A stretch of 64,000 bases of DNA from Tritrichomonas musculus (GCA_039105265.1 JAPFFF010000005.1:5999501-6063500); one strand, 5' to 3'; shown: positions 9,012 through 19,360, counted from the stretch's first letter. Numbers and translations are program-made. The notes: generated from the sequence alone by a model not told the origin.

Positions 9012-12000
9012 TTAAGCTGGGTCGACTCTGAAGCTTTGCATCATTTTGATTTCTTTCCTTTTCACAAAGTTACCATTTTCAGAAACAATGAATCCAGAAA
9101 CATGGTAAATTCCAAGTCTGAAAGCAACAAAACTAAATTCAGCAGTAAAATTATTATTTTTGCATAATTTCGTCTTTGTTATACCAACCCATTTGCATCC
9201 AGCAACTTCACCACAATCAGTATCATCATCACCAGTTTCACCAGCCAATATTTTCATAGGGGTAATATACAATTCATAATCTTCTTTATCTTGTGGTGGA
9301 TTAACGATCCAAACTTTACAAATCGACTTAATCCTCAATGATGCTTTTACAATTGGTGGCAATTCAATTTTAAGTTTAGTATCATAGCTCTTTTGAACAA
9401 ATCGAATTGGGGCTTGTGCTGGAATTCTAATTTCAGGAAATTGAAAGATTAATGCTAAAGATTCATTTTTATCATTGGAGAAGAAAGACGATCTCCAAGG
9501 TTCTGCCTTCGTTTCACTTTCTTCTGATGCAAAAGATACAATTGAGCAAATTTGTCCAGCACTTAAAGCTTTAACTTGTTTTGATTGACATTTAATCGAC
9601 CGAATAAACTTTGAATTTCTATTAATTACTCCTTGTACCGTAATTCCATTTATACTTCCTTTAATACTACAATAAACAATATAATTTCCAATATCATTTG
9701 TTTTCTCTATAATTTTAGCGTCGATTTTAACCAAATCTATCACACTAATTTTCTTTATTGCATATGTTGCGATCCTGTTCGAACTGAAAGCAACGATAAA
9801 TCTTGTAAGAACAGTTGTTGGCGATATACCGTGGAATAATAATGGAACTGTTACATTTTGTCCAGGTAGAAGCTGTTTTTTAATATTTATGAAAGTGAAC
9901 ATTCCCATTCTTTCTCCCTTTTCAGTATCAGATATAATTAAGTCGCTATTATCAAATGCCAAATAAAAACTGTTAACTGTACTATATGAACTAGAGTTCT
10001 TAATAACAACACTAAATCTCATTACACCATAAGCAGGAAACTCGTCATTAAAATCTTGGAATGACATTGTTAACAAAGGAACATCATTTTTAGCACAAAA
10101 AGTTAATGGCCCACAGTCTACTTCTGTTTCTGCAGAACCCCAATAATTCTTGAAAAATTTATTAATCTTAAAGTTTCCTTCAACACGAGGAATAAATTTG
10201 AATGTTAATCGACTAGTTGACAAACCTTTAATATCTTCTATTTTACCTAAAAATTGAATTGAATAATTATCATTTTCTGTATCATTTGAAACATTACCTT
10301 CATATTCAACTGAAAAATTAGCTTTCGAAAGATTAATTGTAAATACGAAACGATTATATAAATCAATACTAATATAAACTGGATTGCCAACTGATATAAT
10401 ATTTGATGATCCCGGCAGATTTTGTCCTAGTGGTCCATCGTTAGTATCAAACCATTCAGCCATTGTAATTTTCACCTTTTGTTCTCTTTTCATGAACTCA
10501 AAAAAGGTCTCTAAAAAGTCAGAAAATTGGCTTCTCTTCAAATTCCAATATTCAGGCTGAGAAGTATCAATTAAGAGCAACTTTTTGACTTCCAATAAAG
10601 AATTAAGACGAATAACAGCGCCAGATCCTTTTGGGTCATTAAATGGAACCCAAAATTCAGTTATTACTTTTCTTTGAAGAAGCTGTGACAAATCAGGAAG
10701 AGAAAGTAAAAATTGATACTCTTTTAGTGATCTTTGAGCCTGCGATAAAGAGAGCAAGATTTCAGCCTTGATAAGCGTAGCATTTTGGTAGAGATATTGC
10801 CATGAATCATGAGGAAGACCACGAATGAGCCAAATTAGACATCTCAAAGCATGATTAGTTTGATCACAAGTTAAATAGTTTTGTGCAGCGGTAGAAGTGT
10901 AAAGAAGACTCAAGCGAGGACGATTATCTAACATATATATACCAGCAAGACGCTCTTCAACAAGTGCATTAATTAAAGGTCTATAATCATTTGGAATTTT
11001 TTTGACGAATTTCTTCTTAATTTCTTCATATAAGTTGATGGCAACTGGGAAGTTTGCTTGCTTGAGGCGAAATTCTCCAATTATTAATGGGACATAGATA
11101 TCGAATAATAAATTATTTGATAATGAATTGTTTAAGACGGACATGATGTCTTCACGAAATTGCTTTTCGTGATCTGGCATCTGTTGCGCTGCCATTCCAC
11201 GTAAAAATTGTGTATATAACTTTAAATCAAGAAAATTGTCTTTAATTGTCTTTATAAATTGTTTTAACATTTTTCTTGATTCTTTATATCGTTGCGAAAT
11301 TAAATAATAACAGCCAAGTTGAAGACGGATTATTTTTCTCCATGGAACGTTCAAATAACGAGTTGTTCTGTCTACAGAATTTTTTTTGTGGAAAAATCGA
11401 TTTACTTTGTTTTTGAATTGCTTATTATTATTGTTTTCTGTTTCTAAAGATTGTATCTGAAGTGATAAAGATGTTTTTACTCGTGCAGCAACAGAATTGA
11501 TAACTTGAGTAAAATTATTAAGATCAGTTTCTGTCATAAATTCACCAACGTTCTCTCGATTTAATATTGAACTATCATTATGAAACAAATTTCGTAAATC
11601 AACAGGATCAATTCCTCCAGGAGCTCCTTGCTGTCTAGTACGAAATGGTATGCAAAATACATCAAAAAAGCCTAAATTATCAATTTTTGGATATTTCTCT
11701 TGTGTAAGTCCGTCATATATAGCAATATTAATAATCGGAATGTTTTCGACAAATTCAGTCATCCACTCTGGAAAAATTAATGAAGATCTTATGATTTGCT
11801 CTGATAGGGGTGTTTTATTTGCATTTGTAACATATAAAACGCATTGTGGCTGATCACAAAAATTAAAATTTGAAAATTGCTCCGATTTATATAATGTTGT
11901 AAAAGCAAATTGGCACCATGGAGGATTCATAGATTCTTTTGAAGGATAATGAAGCGCTGTGACTGTAGATCCTGTATAAGGTGAAAAAAGTGGCTGAGTT

Positions 12001-12266
12001 GTATCGTTTTCTTCAAATTCTACTGTAGAAAATGATTCTGAATAAGAAGTCGTTTTTTGTAACAACTTTCTATAAAAATCTTCAAAATCAGTTTGTCTAA
12101 CTTGCTCCATTGGAACAACACGAATACATTCTTTAATGGCTAAAGCTGTAAATAATTCAATAAAGTTTAAATTACTCGGTTTCATGATTTTATTAACATC
12201 GTCATCAACAATAATCGCAAAAAGAGGTGAAAATCGTTGTGGAACATAAGTCTTTGGATCAATCAT
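9012..12266 (-). CDS. TRAPPC8/Trs85-like subunit of the TRAPP tethering complex
   Basis: 1,084 aa from the first ATG (12266). The start (YVPQRFSPLFAIIVDDDVNKIMK), the region FELFTALA-like 'NLNFIELFTALAIKE', and the block VPWRKIIRLQLGCYYLISQRYKESRKM with following helical repeats (RGMAAQQM, EERLAGIYMLDNRPRLS, RCLIWLIRGLP) follow the layout of TRAPPC8: an N-terminal alpha/beta part, a central TPR-like solenoid and C-terminal beta-sandwich (ASPM/Hydin-like) domains. No membrane segments. TRAPPC8 belongs to TRAPPIII, which acts on Rab GTPases at the Golgi and in autophagy. The identification rests on overall pattern and length rather than a single motif, so it is likely but not certain. The upstream region is shared with the divergent GT61 gene. 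Confidence 0.72.
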   Translation of the reverse strand: MIDPKTYVPQRFSPLFAIIVDDDVNKIMKPSNLNFIELFTALAIKECIRVVPMEQVRQTDFEDFYRKLLQKTTSYSESFSTVEFEENDTTQPLFSPYTGSTVTALHYPSKESMNPPWCQFAFTTLYKSEQFSNFNFCDQPQCVLYVTNANKTPLSEQIIRSSLIFPEWMTEFVENIPIINIAIYDGLTQEKYPKIDNLGFFDVFCIPFRTRQQGAPGGIDPVDLRNLFHNDSSILNRENVGEFMTETDLNNFTQVINSVAARVKTSLSLQIQSLETENNNNKQFKNKVNRFFHKKNSVDRTTRYLNVPWRKIIRLQLGCYYLISQRYKESRKMLKQFIKTIKDNFLDLKLYTQFLRGMAAQQMPDHEKQFREDIMSVLNNSLSNNLLFDIYVPLIIGEFRLKQANFPVAINLYEEIKKKFVKKIPNDYRPLINALVEERLAGIYMLDNRPRLSLLYTSTAAQNYLTCDQTNHALRCLIWLIRGLPHDSWQYLYQNATLIKAEILLSLSQAQRSLKEYQFLLSLPDLSQLLQRKVITEFWVPFNDPKGSGAVIRLNSLLEVKKLLLIDTSQPEYWNLKRSQFSDFLETFFEFMKREQKVKITMAEWFDTNDGPLGQNLPGSSNIISVGNPVYISIDLYNRFVFTINLSKANFSVEYEGNVSNDTENDNYSIQFLGKIEDIKGLSTSRLTFKFIPRVEGNFKINKFFKNYWGSAETEVDCGPLTFCAKNDVPLLTMSFQDFNDEFPAYGVMRFSVVIKNSSSYSTVNSFYLAFDNSDLIISDTEKGERMGMFTFINIKKQLLPGQNVTVPLLFHGISPTTVLTRFIVAFSSNRIATYAIKKISVIDLVKIDAKIIEKTNDIGNYIVYCSIKGSINGITVQGVINRNSKFIRSIKCQSKQVKALSAGQICSIVSFASEESETKAEPWRSSFFSNDKNESLALIFQFPEIRIPAQAPIRFVQKSYDTKLKIELPPIVKASLRIKSICKVWIVNPPQDKEDYELYITPMKILAGETGDDDTDCGEVAGCKWVGITKTKLCKNNNFTAEFSFVAFRLGIYHVSGFIVSENGNFVKRKEIKMMQSFRVDPA

Positions 12267-12348
12267 GATTATTTTTCTATAATACAATTCCTATGAAATT
12301 TTGTATATAATTTTCAATTTTTCAATGAATTGTAAAATTATGAATTTA

Positions 12349-12503
12349 TTCAAATTTGAACCAATTTTTTACTTCTTAAAATGTTAAATATATGTATTAG
12401 TGTTCAACTTTCATCTAATTCATACAATTTTGAATACTTTATCTCAATTTTTTATTTCATATTTCAACTTTTTCAAAAAAAAAAAAATTGGTTCAAATTT
12501 GAA
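12349..12503. promoter_or_regulatory. Shared divergent promoter bracketed by a 22-bp inverted repeat
   Basis: Between the starts of the TRAPPC8-like gene (minus) and the GT61 gene (plus), the segments 12349-12370 and 12482-12503 are perfect 22-bp inverted copies of each other. Each contains the palindrome TTCAAATTTGAA followed by CCAATTTTTT. The spacer is AT-rich. The placement, 83 bases from one ATG and 15 from the other ORF start, suggests paired binding sites or a small inverted-repeat element; no flanking target duplication is visible. Confidence 0.5.
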
Positions 12504-12517
12504 CATATTCTCTTTGA

Positions 12518-13840
12518 TTGATATTCATATACTCGACAATCCTAAATAAAATTTTGAAAAAGACATATCAACATTGCAATCGCACATTCCTTTTAATACC
12601 ATTTGTAATTATATTAATATTTTTTGTTTGGATTATAGCTTACACATGCACTTCCAAATCAAATTCAGGCGATTATTCTGATTTAATAATTCAAAATGGG
12701 TCATTTATATATGAAGCAAATCTTCCAAATGTATTTTTTAATAAAACTAAGAAATATTTATATGTTGCGTCGAATTACTCAACAATTGACTTTATTGGAC
12801 CTTTTCTTTCAGTGTATAAATATCATAAATATTTTTTTTCATCTGAGGCTTTATATGAACACAAATCGGGCCAACAGAACGTTGAATATTATTACGGAAA
12901 TTCAACTTTTTCAAACAGATTATTTTACGAAGAATTCCAAATTATTACTCTTAAGAATATTTTCGTTACAACACAGTGCATTTATTATGATCAAAATACA
13001 AATGATTTTTTGATTCCCCGGAAATCATGCCAGGACAAATTTAATTTCACTTTTCCTTTGCATGTTCTTTACAAAAACATGATGGGAAATACAATTAGTC
13101 TTTGCCATGCGTTTAGTTCAAATTATGCTCATATGATATTTGATGTACTACCACCATTAACCGTTATGAATACTTCAATTATTCAGACATCTAACTTTTT
13201 AGTCAATGAAACGTTTTCATATGTTTATGATCTTCTTGATAATTTATTTAATATTCAAAAAGAAAAAATTATATGCTTAAGACATAACACTTTTTTGCTT
13301 TGTGAAACCATAATGACAATAAATCCACATCCGTTTTATCAAATTTACGGCACATTACTCAAAAAACTACGTAATGTTTTCGTCTTAAAATTTGGTCTTG
13401 ATATATCACCACCTAAAAAATTTGTTGTTTTCAATAGAAAACTTACAAGAAGAATTGCAAATTTTGGTCCGCTTTATTACGAAATCTTGGTTCGGTTTCC
13501 ACAATATAAATGGGAAATGAGAAAAAAATTGAAAGGTTTACAAGAAACATCAAAGTATTATAATGAAATTCTATTTTTATTTGGTCCTCATGGTGCTGAT
13601 TTTGCAAATACTATTTTTATGCAAGAAGACACAGTTGTGAGCGAAATACACGGTGATGAATTCGTTTCTTGCTATCTTTATTTCTCAAATTATTTAGGAT
13701 TTCACCATCTTGTTATGAGAATCCCTGAAATGGGCATCCAACTTTTGCTAGACACAAATATCGCTCCAATTGAAATTGCAATTCAAATGATTAAAAAAGG
13801 ACTATCTTATATAGAAAATTCCAAAAAATATAAATTATGA
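12518..13840 (+). CDS. GT61-family (DUF563) glycosyltransferase, type II membrane protein
   Basis: The open frame gives about 440 aa. Residues about 24-45 (FLLIPFVIILIFFVWIIAY) form a single signal anchor, expected to place the enzyme in the Golgi lumen. SNYAHMIFDVLPPL matches the GT61 motif around 'gHfl.d.lP', and LFGPHGADFANTIFM matches the family's conserved 'GaHGAgltN.lFm'. GT61 members are mostly xylosyl- or GlcNAc-transferases acting on glycoproteins and polysaccharides. Several N-x-S/T sites occur in the luminal part. Start problem: no in-frame ATG precedes the membrane anchor; the frame opens at TTG 12518. Either the start is non-AUG, the promoter-proximal sequence has an indel (a poly-A run lies at about 12475-12487), or the N-terminus is lost. 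The start is therefore uncertain. Confidence 0.78.
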   Translation: MIFIYSTILNKILKKTYQHCNRTFLLIPFVIILIFFVWIIAYTCTSKSNSGDYSDLIIQNGSFIYEANLPNVFFNKTKKYLYVASNYSTIDFIGPFLSVYKYHKYFFSSEALYEHKSGQQNVEYYYGNSTFSNRLFYEEFQIITLKNIFVTTQCIYYDQNTNDFLIPRKSCQDKFNFTFPLHVLYKNMMGNTISLCHAFSSNYAHMIFDVLPPLTVMNTSIIQTSNFLVNETFSYVYDLLDNLFNIQKEKIICLRHNTFLLCETIMTINPHPFYQIYGTLLKKLRNVFVLKFGLDISPPKKFVVFNRKLTRRIANFGPLYYEILVRFPQYKWEMRKKLKGLQETSKYYNEILFLFGPHGADFANTIFMQEDTVVSEIHGDEFVSCYLYFSNYLGFHHLVMRIPEMGIQLLLDTNIAPIEIAIQMIKKGLSYIENSKKYKL

Positions 13841-14153
13841 TCATGTATAAAAAATGAATTTGTTTGATTTCTTTTTCAACGTTGTGTAAAATCGCTTATA
13901 TTAAATTATATATATCAAAAACAATATAATTAATATATTCATTTTAATCAAAAAGATATAGATACTATGAATTATCTTAGTTAAAATCCATTTGAATTAG
14001 TTTTATTTTAAACTAATTAGATAATCAAGTTTTTTATACCATAATATAAAGTCAATTAGATTATTAAAAACATTACAAAAAATTTATATGATTTCTATAA
14101 ACATATTCATATAAAACAATAGCATATATAATCTGTGATCAAATCTGGGTTGA
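13841..14153. other. Intergenic AT-rich gap with one hairpin
   Basis: 313 bp between the convergent ends of the GT61 and cyclin genes. Non-coding and AT-rich. One perfect inverted repeat (AATTAGTTT at 13995-14003 against 14010-14018, 6-nt loop) could serve as a 3'-end structure; nothing else is seen. Confidence 0.5.
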
Positions 14154-14783
14154 CTATTCGTCTTCATTAATATCTTCTTCTTCAAAAGGCATTCTAAATG
14201 GTTTTAACTTCGCTTTTTCTGATAATTCTTTATTATATTGTTCATACTCATCTTTTTTTACATTAATTGAAAATTGAAGTAGAAATAAAAATTCTATTTC
14301 CAGAATATTCATTTCTTCAATTCTAACACCACCAATAGCAGCCCAAGCTTCATTACTCAGGTTTAAATCAGTGTTAAATTTTGAAGCTGTCATTAAGCTA
14401 CATAAGAAAAGCTTATGCACAGTATTGGGTGTAATTTGAATACCAGATTGAAGACGTAAAAGACGATCGAGGAGGATCATTGCAATTATAAAACATGACT
14501 TTGAAGTATGCGTTTTCTCTCTTAAAAATGTAATATAATTAAAAATAGATATTTTTGGAGGAGCAAGCGTGTTAAATCTGGTCAAAGTAACATTTGGTCC
14601 AGCGAGGAGATCGTTCTGCATTGCTGCTTGCTGGAGAGTGAATGAGATGACACGGAGAACGGCCGCTGTATCGTCATCGACACTTGCTTCTTTTATATTT
14701 TGATTTTTCTTTTCTGTTGCTTTAATATTATTTTCGCGAATATTTGTTTCACTTGCAAAGGAAGAAGATTCTTTTTCTTCCAT
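14154..14783 (-). CDS. PHO80/PCL-type cyclin
   Basis: 209 aa, ATG on the minus strand at 14783. After an Asn/Lys-rich N-terminal tail, residues about 38-185 form a single cyclin box: VLRVISFTLQQA, then IFNYITFLREKTHTSKSCFIIAMILLDRLL, then LFLCSLMTASKFNTDLNLSN, and EEMNILEIEFLFLLQFSINV. The patterns 'sk.cfi.A..lldRl', 'h.l.l.slm.AsKf..D' and 'mn.lE.efL..l.f.l.v' are the PHO80/PCL (cyclin P/Y-like) signatures. Such cyclins partner PHO85/CDK5-like kinases in nutrient signalling and morphogenesis. The C-terminus is acidic. Partner and role here are inferred from the family. Confidence 0.88.
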   Translation of the reverse strand: MEEKESSSFASETNIRENNIKATEKKNQNIKEASVDDDTAAVLRVISFTLQQAAMQNDLLAGPNVTLTRFNTLAPPKISIFNYITFLREKTHTSKSCFIIAMILLDRLLRLQSGIQITPNTVHKLFLCSLMTASKFNTDLNLSNEAWAAIGGVRIEEMNILEIEFLFLLQFSINVKKDEYEQYNKELSEKAKLKPFRMPFEEEDINEDE

Positions 14784-15066
14784 TCTTTATATTAAAATCA
14801 AAATTTGATTCAATTTGATTTTTTTCAAAAAGTTACAACATATCAAATGAATCATTGAAAATAAAAATTCATTTTTTGCTCTATATGAGCTTTAAAAAGA
14901 TTATTTTCCTATGCGAAAATCTAAGAAAGTAATATAATAAATTAGTACTATAATGATACTTTCTCTATGCAAATTTTAAAATTTTTTTAAATTGATGCAC
15001 GTTTATGAAGAAAATAATAAATAACGACCTTATAACCAAATATAAGTAGAATTCTACTTAATATAA

Positions 15067-16812
15067 ATGAGTAAGAAAAGCTTTGGGAGTCTCTATGATC
15101 AGAGTGAAAGTGCTGATTTGGATGACTTACAAATCGAACGTACTCATGCACCATCTCATTTTTGTGTTGATAATGCAGGAATCTGCTATATCTCTTTGTT
15201 ATTTATTTTATATATTTTCCTTACAATTATTTATTCACTTGTATCTCTTAGAAAACCAGATAGAATTTCCCGAATAATTACTCGTGCACCTGTTTTCATT
15301 TCAGCTACTTCCAATAATCAAACAAAGGCTTCATTTGGCATCGATTTAAGAATTGCTGATTTACACCATAATCCAACTTTTTTAAGCTATTTAAATTGTT
15401 CAGCTACCAAACAAACTTTGGAAGGATTTCATTCACCTTTTACTTTTCATACAGAGAGTCAAAGCGCCGACATATACAGATCCCAAAATGTTATTTGCAA
15501 GAATTGCGCTAATGATATTGATTTGAATGATAAAAGAGAATACTTTGTTCAATTTAATATTACTGAGAGACATCGTCTTTTGGATAGGCATTCTAATCTG
15601 GGTGAATATTCAAAACCATTATTCAAGAGTACAACATTTGTTTTTCCAAAAAATCTTTTAGATTCATCTGAGTTTAATATTTTCACATTTCTATTTAACG
15701 ATCCTGATTATTTTTCTTTTGAAAAAAATTCTAGTAATTACATTTATTCAGAACATTCCAAATTAAATTCTCCATCACTTAGCGTTAGTTTTACTATTGA
15801 TACAAATTATACACAATTCAATGCTTTGGATTTTATTTATTACTATCTCAATCCTATTATCAAAAAATATTTTACAGCACTTATAAAAATATTTGATACT
15901 TGCGTCCTCTTCGCATTAAGCATTAATCTTTTCTATTCCAAGCATAAAATTGGAACGGTAACAAGATTTTTTTGTTTAACTCTAGGACTTCTAAGCTTTT
16001 TAGCAACAAACCCTTTTGAAGAATACATTGATTCAATAGTCTACAACAAGATAAATATGAATCACACAATGACTTTTATTTTTAATCCAAATGAAAGTAA
16101 GAATGACTTATCATTACGATTTGGATGTTTCTTTTTTGCTTTATTTATCAACACTCTTCGTTTATTTTTATGCCTTCAATATTGTTTTATTTGTAGTCAT
16201 GATTTCACATCAATGTTTCAACTACCTAATTCATTTGCTACTTTTGGGATTTCTATATTTTATTTGCTTTTTATCATAGTTGACTACAAGGCACAATATT
16301 CTCATGAAAAACAATTATTCAGATATTCTTCATTATCATATACAAATCGTTCAACCTTAATTGATGAGCAACAATTCAAACTACAACATGTTTATTATGA
16401 TCCATCAGTTGATACAAAAACTTCTTCCCATAATTTAGCAAATGTGCCTCCTTTACCCATTGAAAAGTTCAGAATATTCTTCATTTTAATTCATACATGC
16501 TTCACTATTTATCTCATTCGTGTTTCTTATGAAAGAGTGAACGATGGAGCTGATCCTAATTCATCAGCTGAAAACAATAGATTAATGGCCCTCATACTTT
16601 TTTCATCTGTTCCTAATATTTCTGCAATTCTTGTTCATTGCTTATTTGTTTCATACTCTGTTTTGCAGCGAACGATCTTCCCTGATGTTTTACTATTCGC
16701 ATCTAATGAATTTTGTGTAGCAGCGATTCTTCTCTTATTTAGAGGTGTAAAAGATGATGACGATAATTTTCAAAAACTTGGTACAACTGGATTTAATCAT
16801 CATTTTCATTAA
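15067..16812 (+). CDS. Eight-TM membrane protein, distantly Wntless/GOST-like
   Basis: 581 aa, ATG at 15067. Topology by eye: an N-terminal soluble tail, TM1 at about 40-60, a roughly 205-residue extracytosolic domain with several N-x-S/T sites and a CKNC pair, then seven membrane segments (for example YFTALIKIFDTCVLFALSINLF, RFFCLTLGLLSFLATNPFEE, FATFGISIFYLLFIIVDY and IFPDVLLFASNEFCVAAILLLF). One TM, a luminal beta-domain and a 7-TM bundle is the layout of Wntless, TMEM181 and the GOST family, which act as cargo receptors in the secretory pathway. The sequence similarity is too weak to be sure, so the call rests mainly on topology. No enzyme motifs seen. Confidence 0.5.
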   Translation: MSKKSFGSLYDQSESADLDDLQIERTHAPSHFCVDNAGICYISLLFILYIFLTIIYSLVSLRKPDRISRIITRAPVFISATSNNQTKASFGIDLRIADLHHNPTFLSYLNCSATKQTLEGFHSPFTFHTESQSADIYRSQNVICKNCANDIDLNDKREYFVQFNITERHRLLDRHSNLGEYSKPLFKSTTFVFPKNLLDSSEFNIFTFLFNDPDYFSFEKNSSNYIYSEHSKLNSPSLSVSFTIDTNYTQFNALDFIYYYLNPIIKKYFTALIKIFDTCVLFALSINLFYSKHKIGTVTRFFCLTLGLLSFLATNPFEEYIDSIVYNKINMNHTMTFIFNPNESKNDLSLRFGCFFFALFINTLRLFLCLQYCFICSHDFTSMFQLPNSFATFGISIFYLLFIIVDYKAQYSHEKQLFRYSSLSYTNRSTLIDEQQFKLQHVYYDPSVDTKTSSHNLANVPPLPIEKFRIFFILIHTCFTIYLIRVSYERVNDGADPNSSAENNRLMALILFSSVPNISAILVHCLFVSYSVLQRTIFPDVLLFASNEFCVAAILLLFRGVKDDDDNFQKLGTTGFNHHFH

Positions 16813-17057
16813 CCTGATTCAATAATTACAGTTGGACATAATGTGATATTTTAAGCGAACTTCATTTTTATTTTGTTTTTAATAAAAAATAGTAATTTGT
16901 TACAGTAAATATTAAAAAATTATTTCATTTTTTTCTTCATCCAAAGTAAAAAAAAAAAAGAATATCAACGTGATAACAATTCAAAAAGTTTATACAAAAT
17001 CTCTAGTTAACCAAAAAAGCTTATATTATCATTAACCAAAATTGTATATTTAAATAT

Positions 17058-18149
17058 ATGTCTACATATACTGGGGCTCCCCAAGATCCAATTCGTGAAT
17101 TTCTCGATTGGCGTTATCATGCAAGCGATCTGTATGATAGTTTGACAATGTATGTTTTACCAAATCATGCAATATCATTAAATTTTACAATTGAAACAGT
17201 TTTAGCTGAAGATTCATATGTATTTGGAATTATTTTAGGAAATTCATGCATAGATAAACAATCAGAAATATCGTTATACAATGCCATATTTCCAAATCGG
17301 AATTCACTGTGCTTTAATAAAAGTAAACCAAATAAAAAATGGGGAGAAGTTACTCACTCATATTCATTTAAAATCGATGGAACATTGGTTGCTTCAGATA
17401 CAAATACAAAAAATGATATAGTTGCGGCATACAATAATAAATTAATTTATATTGGTGAAAATAATGATACTATTCATACTTTTGATGAGGATGATCAAAT
17501 TACACTAATTAAATGCTCACCAGAAGAACAATCAACCGCGTCATTTCTATGTTCAACCAAAAAAAATTCTGTCTTATATTATGAAACCCCAGAGAAGCAA
17601 CCTTTGCTCATACAAGAATTTACACGTCCTATAATAGATCTCAGTATCGATCCTTTCAGCCCAAAGACTGCTCTTTGTGCAGAAGGCAAAACGCACATAC
17701 ATTTAATTGACCAAAGAACTAACAAGATATCTTCATTAAAAATGCAGAGCCATACAGGAAGTGTTTCATTTTCACCTTTTATACCATTTGTTTTTGCCAA
17801 TGGTCTTTTATCAGGTGATATTGGCCTTTTCGATATCAGATCTCCTTCAACGCCAATATGCAATATTCAAGCTCATGACTCAGTCGTTACTTCACTTCAG
17901 TGGGCTCCATTCAGAAAAGATATAATTGCATCATCGTCGTTGGATACATCAATTACAATATGGTCTCTTACAGAAAATAAAGATTTGAGTTCAAATGCTG
18001 TATTTACGCATAATGGGCATGTATCACCAATTTCAACGTTTAATTGGTGCAAGGATGTTCCTTGGACTTTAGGATCTGTTTCAGAGGATAATTTGTTTGA
18101 AATATGGACAGTTTCTCAGTCGCAATATGAAGATTTTCTGTTTGAATAA
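17058..18149 (+). CDS. RBBP4/MSI1/CAF1-p48-type WD40 histone chaperone
   Basis: 363 aa. The N-terminal helix and strand (WRYHASDLYDSLTMYVLPNHAISLNF, with SYVFGIILGNSC and NHL-equivalent SEISLYNAIFPN) match the RBBP4-specific N-terminus that contacts histone H4. Six to seven WD repeats follow, for example LSIDPFSPKTALCAEGKTHIHLIDQR and VVTSLQWAPFRKDIIASSSLDTSITIWSL, ending with FTHNGHVSPISTFNWCKDVPWTLGSVSEDN-type sequence, close to the conserved human C-terminal repeat. These proteins are shared subunits of CAF-1, HAT1, HDAC/NuRD and PRC2-like complexes in the nucleus. It is somewhat shorter than human RBBP4 (425 aa), mainly in loops. The stop lies in GAATAAATG, a UAAA-type overlap. Confidence 0.92.
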   Translation: MSTYTGAPQDPIREFLDWRYHASDLYDSLTMYVLPNHAISLNFTIETVLAEDSYVFGIILGNSCIDKQSEISLYNAIFPNRNSLCFNKSKPNKKWGEVTHSYSFKIDGTLVASDTNTKNDIVAAYNNKLIYIGENNDTIHTFDEDDQITLIKCSPEEQSTASFLCSTKKNSVLYYETPEKQPLLIQEFTRPIIDLSIDPFSPKTALCAEGKTHIHLIDQRTNKISSLKMQSHTGSVSFSPFIPFVFANGLLSGDIGLFDIRSPSTPICNIQAHDSVVTSLQWAPFRKDIIASSSLDTSITIWSLTENKDLSSNAVFTHNGHVSPISTFNWCKDVPWTLGSVSEDNLFEIWTVSQSQYEDFLFE

Positions 18150-18359
18150 ATGTATTTTATATTACGTTTTTATTCATAATATCGATTTCTAGTTTTCTAA
18201 TGCAATTTTACTGAAATTTAATATTCAAAGGAAAGCATATAAAGATAATATATTTTTTAAAAAACATCCCATTTTATCGTAATCATACTTAGTTTGTAAA
18301 CGTATAGCATTACCTTTAACGGTCTTTAATTATATTTCTACGAAATAGAAAAGGCCAAA

Positions 18360-19283
18360 ATGAATAAATCTTCGGCCAGTGTATCTAGTCACCATAACAA
18401 TGACCTCAGGTCGTCTTCAACAAGATCTAAATCAAGTCAACGCCATTTTCAAAATCAGATTCAAAAAGATGACATTCCTTATATGAGCAAAAAAGTTACA
18501 ATATCTCAAGAAAAATTGCTTGCTAAAACCAAAAAAGTATACAATAGATCTGGAGCAGATAATAAATGTGAAGCAAAATCCCTTCACCTTCTTTGTCGAG
18601 CTGTTAACGCTCAATTTAGTCTTTCAAATAATAGTACAGCTTCTAATAACCTATATACGCTTCAATCTAAAGTTGAAGAAAGATTTAATCCGTCAAGTGA
18701 AGCATGGAAACACGCTTTTATACTTGTTATTTCATTTTTAAAGAAGTATCAGATGGAATTATCACTTGCTACGGTTATAGTTGAAACTCCAAAAGAAATT
18801 GAAGTTCGAAATTACAATGGTATTGTAAAAGTTCCTTTTCCCATTAGTATGAAGCATTTTTCGTCATCAGAAAATGTTTCACGTGTATTTGATGATTTAA
18901 TGCGGACCAAAAATGCAATTAATAACAAAACATTCACAGATAAATTAAATGAATTTATAGAAGATATGGAAATGGAAGATTTTTGGCAAAGAAATCCACT
19001 TCTTGTTTTTCCTGGTCGTTTTATTAATACTTTATCAACAGTTCAAACTGAAAGAAGTTCTGCTGTTCCTGAACTGCCATCTACCTCAGTAAATAACAAA
19101 TCAGCAATCAGTCAAAACAAAGCAGACGAAGATACTGACAATAATACTGATAAAACCGAAAGCATGAAAGATAAAACATATTCCGATAACAATTCTTCTA
19201 AGAAATTGAGTGATAATTTAGAATCTTCTAGTACCAAACGAGGAACCAAAAAGAAAAAGAAAGGGAAAAAGAAGAAAGGATAA
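18360..19283 (+). CDS. Hypothetical protein with Lys-rich tail
   Basis: 307 aa, ATG at 18360. A low-complexity Ser/His/Asn N-terminus is followed by a folded-looking centre (about residues 65-230) containing CEAKSLHLLCRAVNAQFSL, SSEAWKHAFILVISFLKKYQMELSLATVIVE and MEDFWQRNPLLVFPGRFI. Then comes an Asn/Asp/Ser-rich linker and an almost pure lysine end (KKKKKGKKKKG). The lysine tail suggests nucleic-acid binding or a nuclear/nucleolar location. I recognise no family. It ends about 80 bases from the convergent RBR gene. Confidence 0.65.
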   Translation: MNKSSASVSSHHNNDLRSSSTRSKSSQRHFQNQIQKDDIPYMSKKVTISQEKLLAKTKKVYNRSGADNKCEAKSLHLLCRAVNAQFSLSNNSTASNNLYTLQSKVEERFNPSSEAWKHAFILVISFLKKYQMELSLATVIVETPKEIEVRNYNGIVKVPFPISMKHFSSSENVSRVFDDLMRTKNAINNKTFTDKLNEFIEDMEMEDFWQRNPLLVFPGRFINTLSTVQTERSSAVPELPSTSVNNKSAISQNKADEDTDNNTDKTESMKDKTYSDNNSSKKLSDNLESSSTKRGTKKKKKGKKKKG

Positions 19284-19360
19284 TATTTATTTGTAATAAT
19301 TAATTTCTAATCGATTGTTATTAAATAATTTTATTTTTTTAAGATACTTATTTCTATTTT

